Shown here in pieces: positions 52,307-55,000 of a stretch of DNA of 55,000 nucleotides. The position numbers and the translations under genes were made by a program. The stretch covers positions 1 through 55,000 of the forward strand of contig CACASB010000003.1 in the NCBI GenBank assembly GCA_902535155.1, given 5' to 3'. Each line of letters starts with the position of its first letter. Position 1 is the first letter of the stretch. Under the pieces are notes generated by a model. The model did no database searches, was not told where the DNA came from, and was given only the letters and a program-made list of their open reading frames with translations. The DNA comes from an uncultured Pelagibacteraceae bacterium (GTDB lineage: Bacteria > Pseudomonadota > Alphaproteobacteria > Pelagibacterales > Pelagibacteraceae).

Positions 52307-53603
52307 ATTTTGCCACAAGATCTGATTTCAACACATCTGTTTTTATCCTAACTACTTCAAAAAATTGTCTATTTGTACCTTCGAGAGATTTTCCAGGGGG
52401 AAGCTTTAATAGTTGAGAATTAATTTTTTTTCCGTTTTCAATAACTTCATAATGTAGATGTGGTCCGGTGGACATACCAGTTGAACCAACATAACCTATA
52501 ACCTGACCTTGCTTAACTCTATTACCTGGTATTGCAAGATTAGAAAAATTTTTCATATGTGCATAAACTGTTAGGTAAGTTTTATTGTGTCTTATCTTGA
52601 CACAGTTTCCTCCACCGCCACACCATCCAGCTTTAACAATTACACCATCTCCAGATGCCATTATTGGAGTACCCTCTGGAGCTGCAAAATCAGTCCCTCT
52701 ATGCATTTTGTTATATCCAAGAATCGGGTGTTTTCTCATTCCATATGATGAAGATAACCTGGCACCGTTAATTGGAGTTTTCATAAGGGCTTTTTTTACA
52801 CTTTTACCATTTTCATCATAATGTCCATCAAAATTTTTTTTTGGAAAGTAATATAGTTGGTTGTACTGACCTCTTAATATCAAATTTGAATAAATGATTT
52901 TACCACTCTCAAAAATTTTTCCATTTTCATCTACAAAAGTTTCATAGACAAGTTGAAATGAATCATTCTTTCTAATATCTCTTTGGAAATCTATTTGAAA
53001 ACCATAAAGTCTGGCAAATTCTATAATTATATTAGGGCTGATACCTTCCTGAGTCGCACTTTTGTACAAACTTGATTTGATTATTCCTTCTTTAAGAACA
53101 ATTTTTTTCTTTAAATTTGTTACTATTTCTCTTTTATTAAAATTGTTATTTTCCATTTCTCGGAATATCTCTAATTTTCTAGATGAACTTACTGGTACCA
53201 TAATGCTCACCACCTTTTTTTGAGCCTTGGTATTTTCCAAAGTTAATTTAATAATTTGATTTTGGCTAAGAGTTTTAGAGCCATTTTTATTCAATAATTT
53301 TACAATTTTTTGTATGTCTGTTTTAACTACTGATAAATTATCTAAAACATTAAAAAGTGTATCTCCAGGCTTTATTTTATATTCAACTTTTTCAAATTTT
53401 GGTTTTAAATTAGAAAAAAAATGATTAATTGATTTTTTGAAATACGAGTTCCTAATAATATCTAAATAGTCTTTTTGGATTTTTTTTGTATTTGAGTTAT
53501 ATAATTGAGTAATAAATATTGAGGTTATTAGCAGAAATATTAATAAAACAATTTCGATGTTCTTTCTTAAAAAAGTAACAATTTTTAGTTGAATAAGTTT
53601 CAT
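52299..53603 (-). CDS. M23 family murein endopeptidase
   Basis: 434-residue inner-membrane-anchored zinc peptidase facing the periplasm that cuts peptidoglycan cross-links (MepM/YebA-like). N-terminal helix 15-33; LysM/OapA-like segment YKIKPGDTLFNVLDNLS (about 76-92); catalytic domain with MHRGTDFAAPEGTPI (His and Asp zinc ligands) and STGPHLHYEV (HxH). It is divergent from the rRNA operon. Its GGGGN loop (GWCGGGGNCVKI) contains two cysteines that could form a disulfide. Confidence 0.93.
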   Translation of the reverse strand: MKLIQLKIVTFLRKNIEIVLLIFLLITSIFITQLYNSNTKKIQKDYLDIIRNSYFKKSINHFFSNLKPKFEKVEYKIKPGDTLFNVLDNLSVVKTDIQKIVKLLNKNGSKTLSQNQIIKLTLENTKAQKKVVSIMVPVSSSRKLEIFREMENNNFNKREIVTNLKKKIVLKEGIIKSSLYKSATQEGISPNIIIEFARLYGFQIDFQRDIRKNDSFQLVYETFVDENGKIFESGKIIYSNLILRGQYNQLYYFPKKNFDGHYDENGKSVKKALMKTPINGARLSSSYGMRKHPILGYNKMHRGTDFAAPEGTPIMASGDGVIVKAGWCGGGGNCVKIRHNKTYLTVYAHMKNFSNLAIPGNRVKQGQVIGYVGSTGMSTGPHLHYEVIENGKKINSQLLKLPPGKSLEGTNRQFFEVVRIKTDVLKSDLVAKFN

Positions 53604-53899
53604 AGTTTTAAATTATTTTTTTTGGTAGACTTTAGGTGAAAAAAAACGTTGATTTTTAGGGCTTTTTAAAGGTTTTTTTTTAATCATAATTCTTGATTTA
53701 GTAATAATTTGTACTATAAGCGTTTTTTCCAAACAATAAATATATTGTTATTATTAGGTTTTACCTAATTAGCTATTATAAAAGTGAAATTTAAGAAGAG
53801 AAGTGTGGACGGTTAAGGTTACCAAAATTTGTCGTACACACTTCAACTACATATAAATTTTTTCTTAGATTTATATGGAAGCTAGTGTGCGCCGTTTTT
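53604..53899 (+). promoter_or_regulatory. rRNA operon promoter and leader
   Basis: 296 bp with no gene. A possible sigma-70 promoter is TTGATT (53693-53698), 16-bp spacer, TATAAG (53715-53720). A perfect 7-bp inverted repeat ATTAGGT/ACCTAAT with a 3-nt loop lies at 53753-53769. Two leader hairpins follow: GAAGTGTG/CACACTTC at 53800-53807 and 53837-53844, and CATATAAAT/ATTTATATG at 53850-53858 and 53869-53877. They would fold in the pre-rRNA leader and may serve antitermination or RNase processing; the exact start site is not certain. Confidence 0.5.

Positions 53900-55000
<1,101 letters not shown>

Overview
The window is strongly AT-rich and densely packed. It comes from the chromosome of a marine alphaproteobacterium of the SAR11 group (Pelagibacterales). 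Four independent signs support this: the partial 16S rRNA at the right end reads like SAR11, including the SAR11-typical C at position 54642 inside the usual 806R primer site; alphaproteobacterial marker genes are present (gcrA, DUF1178, DUF4167); tRNA-His has the derived alphaproteobacterial acceptor end next to a matching divergent hisS; and the SRP RNA is of alphaproteobacterial type.

Layout. 1-7244: end of hisD, infA, tRNA-Phe, a cold-shock gene, a membrane protein with a spermidine-synthase-like domain, tRNA-His, then hisS-hisZ-hisG. 7246-14026: an accessory block. It holds a C5 DNA methyltransferase on the minus strand and a divergent transcription unit with a 102-aa unknown protein, a structured non-coding stretch, a 92-aa unknown protein, a GHKL-type ATPase, two unknown proteins, a Vsr-like endonuclease and two small proteins. 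14069-17800: DNA metabolism genes (rmuC, a PD-(D/E)XK exonuclease, exonuclease I) and thioredoxin. 17797-29649 (minus strand): folC, accD, trpA, trpB, trpF, pyrF, ihfB, rpsA, aroA, lptB, lptC, kdsD and an RNase D-like exonuclease. 29676-36508: an NDUFA9-like protein, a 50-aa membrane protein, gcrA, an ABC-2 permease, argD, argF, cytochrome c, kdsB and pheA. 36557-53603: ffs-dnaX-ybaB-recR, glcB, accA, secA, argJ, a DUF1178 gene, ubiG, lysC-ispG-prfA-prmC, a DUF4167 gene and an M23 peptidase. 53604-55000: rRNA leader and the first ~1100 nt of 16S rRNA.

The core genes cover amino-acid synthesis (His, Trp, Phe, Arg, Asp family), fatty-acid initiation (accA, accD), LPS core and transport (kdsB, kdsD, lptB, lptC), isoprenoid and ubiquinone synthesis, translation, replication and repair. 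Most neighbours overlap by a few bases, as expected of a streamlined genome.

The most unusual part is the 7.2-13.8 kb block. It looks like an ATPase-containing restriction-modification or defence system: C5 methylase, GHKL ATPase related to the MutL/MORC class, Vsr-fold nuclease and two unrecognised partners. A palindromic divergent promoter region and a hairpin whose loop can pair with the ribosome binding site of the first operon gene sit within it. Other points worth checking are a tRNA-Phe in which both partners of the G18-psi55 elbow pair are changed, a divergent TrpAB pair, AccA with a C-terminal membrane anchor, absence of cmk between aroA and rpsA, and absence of room for a glycine riboswitch upstream of glcB.
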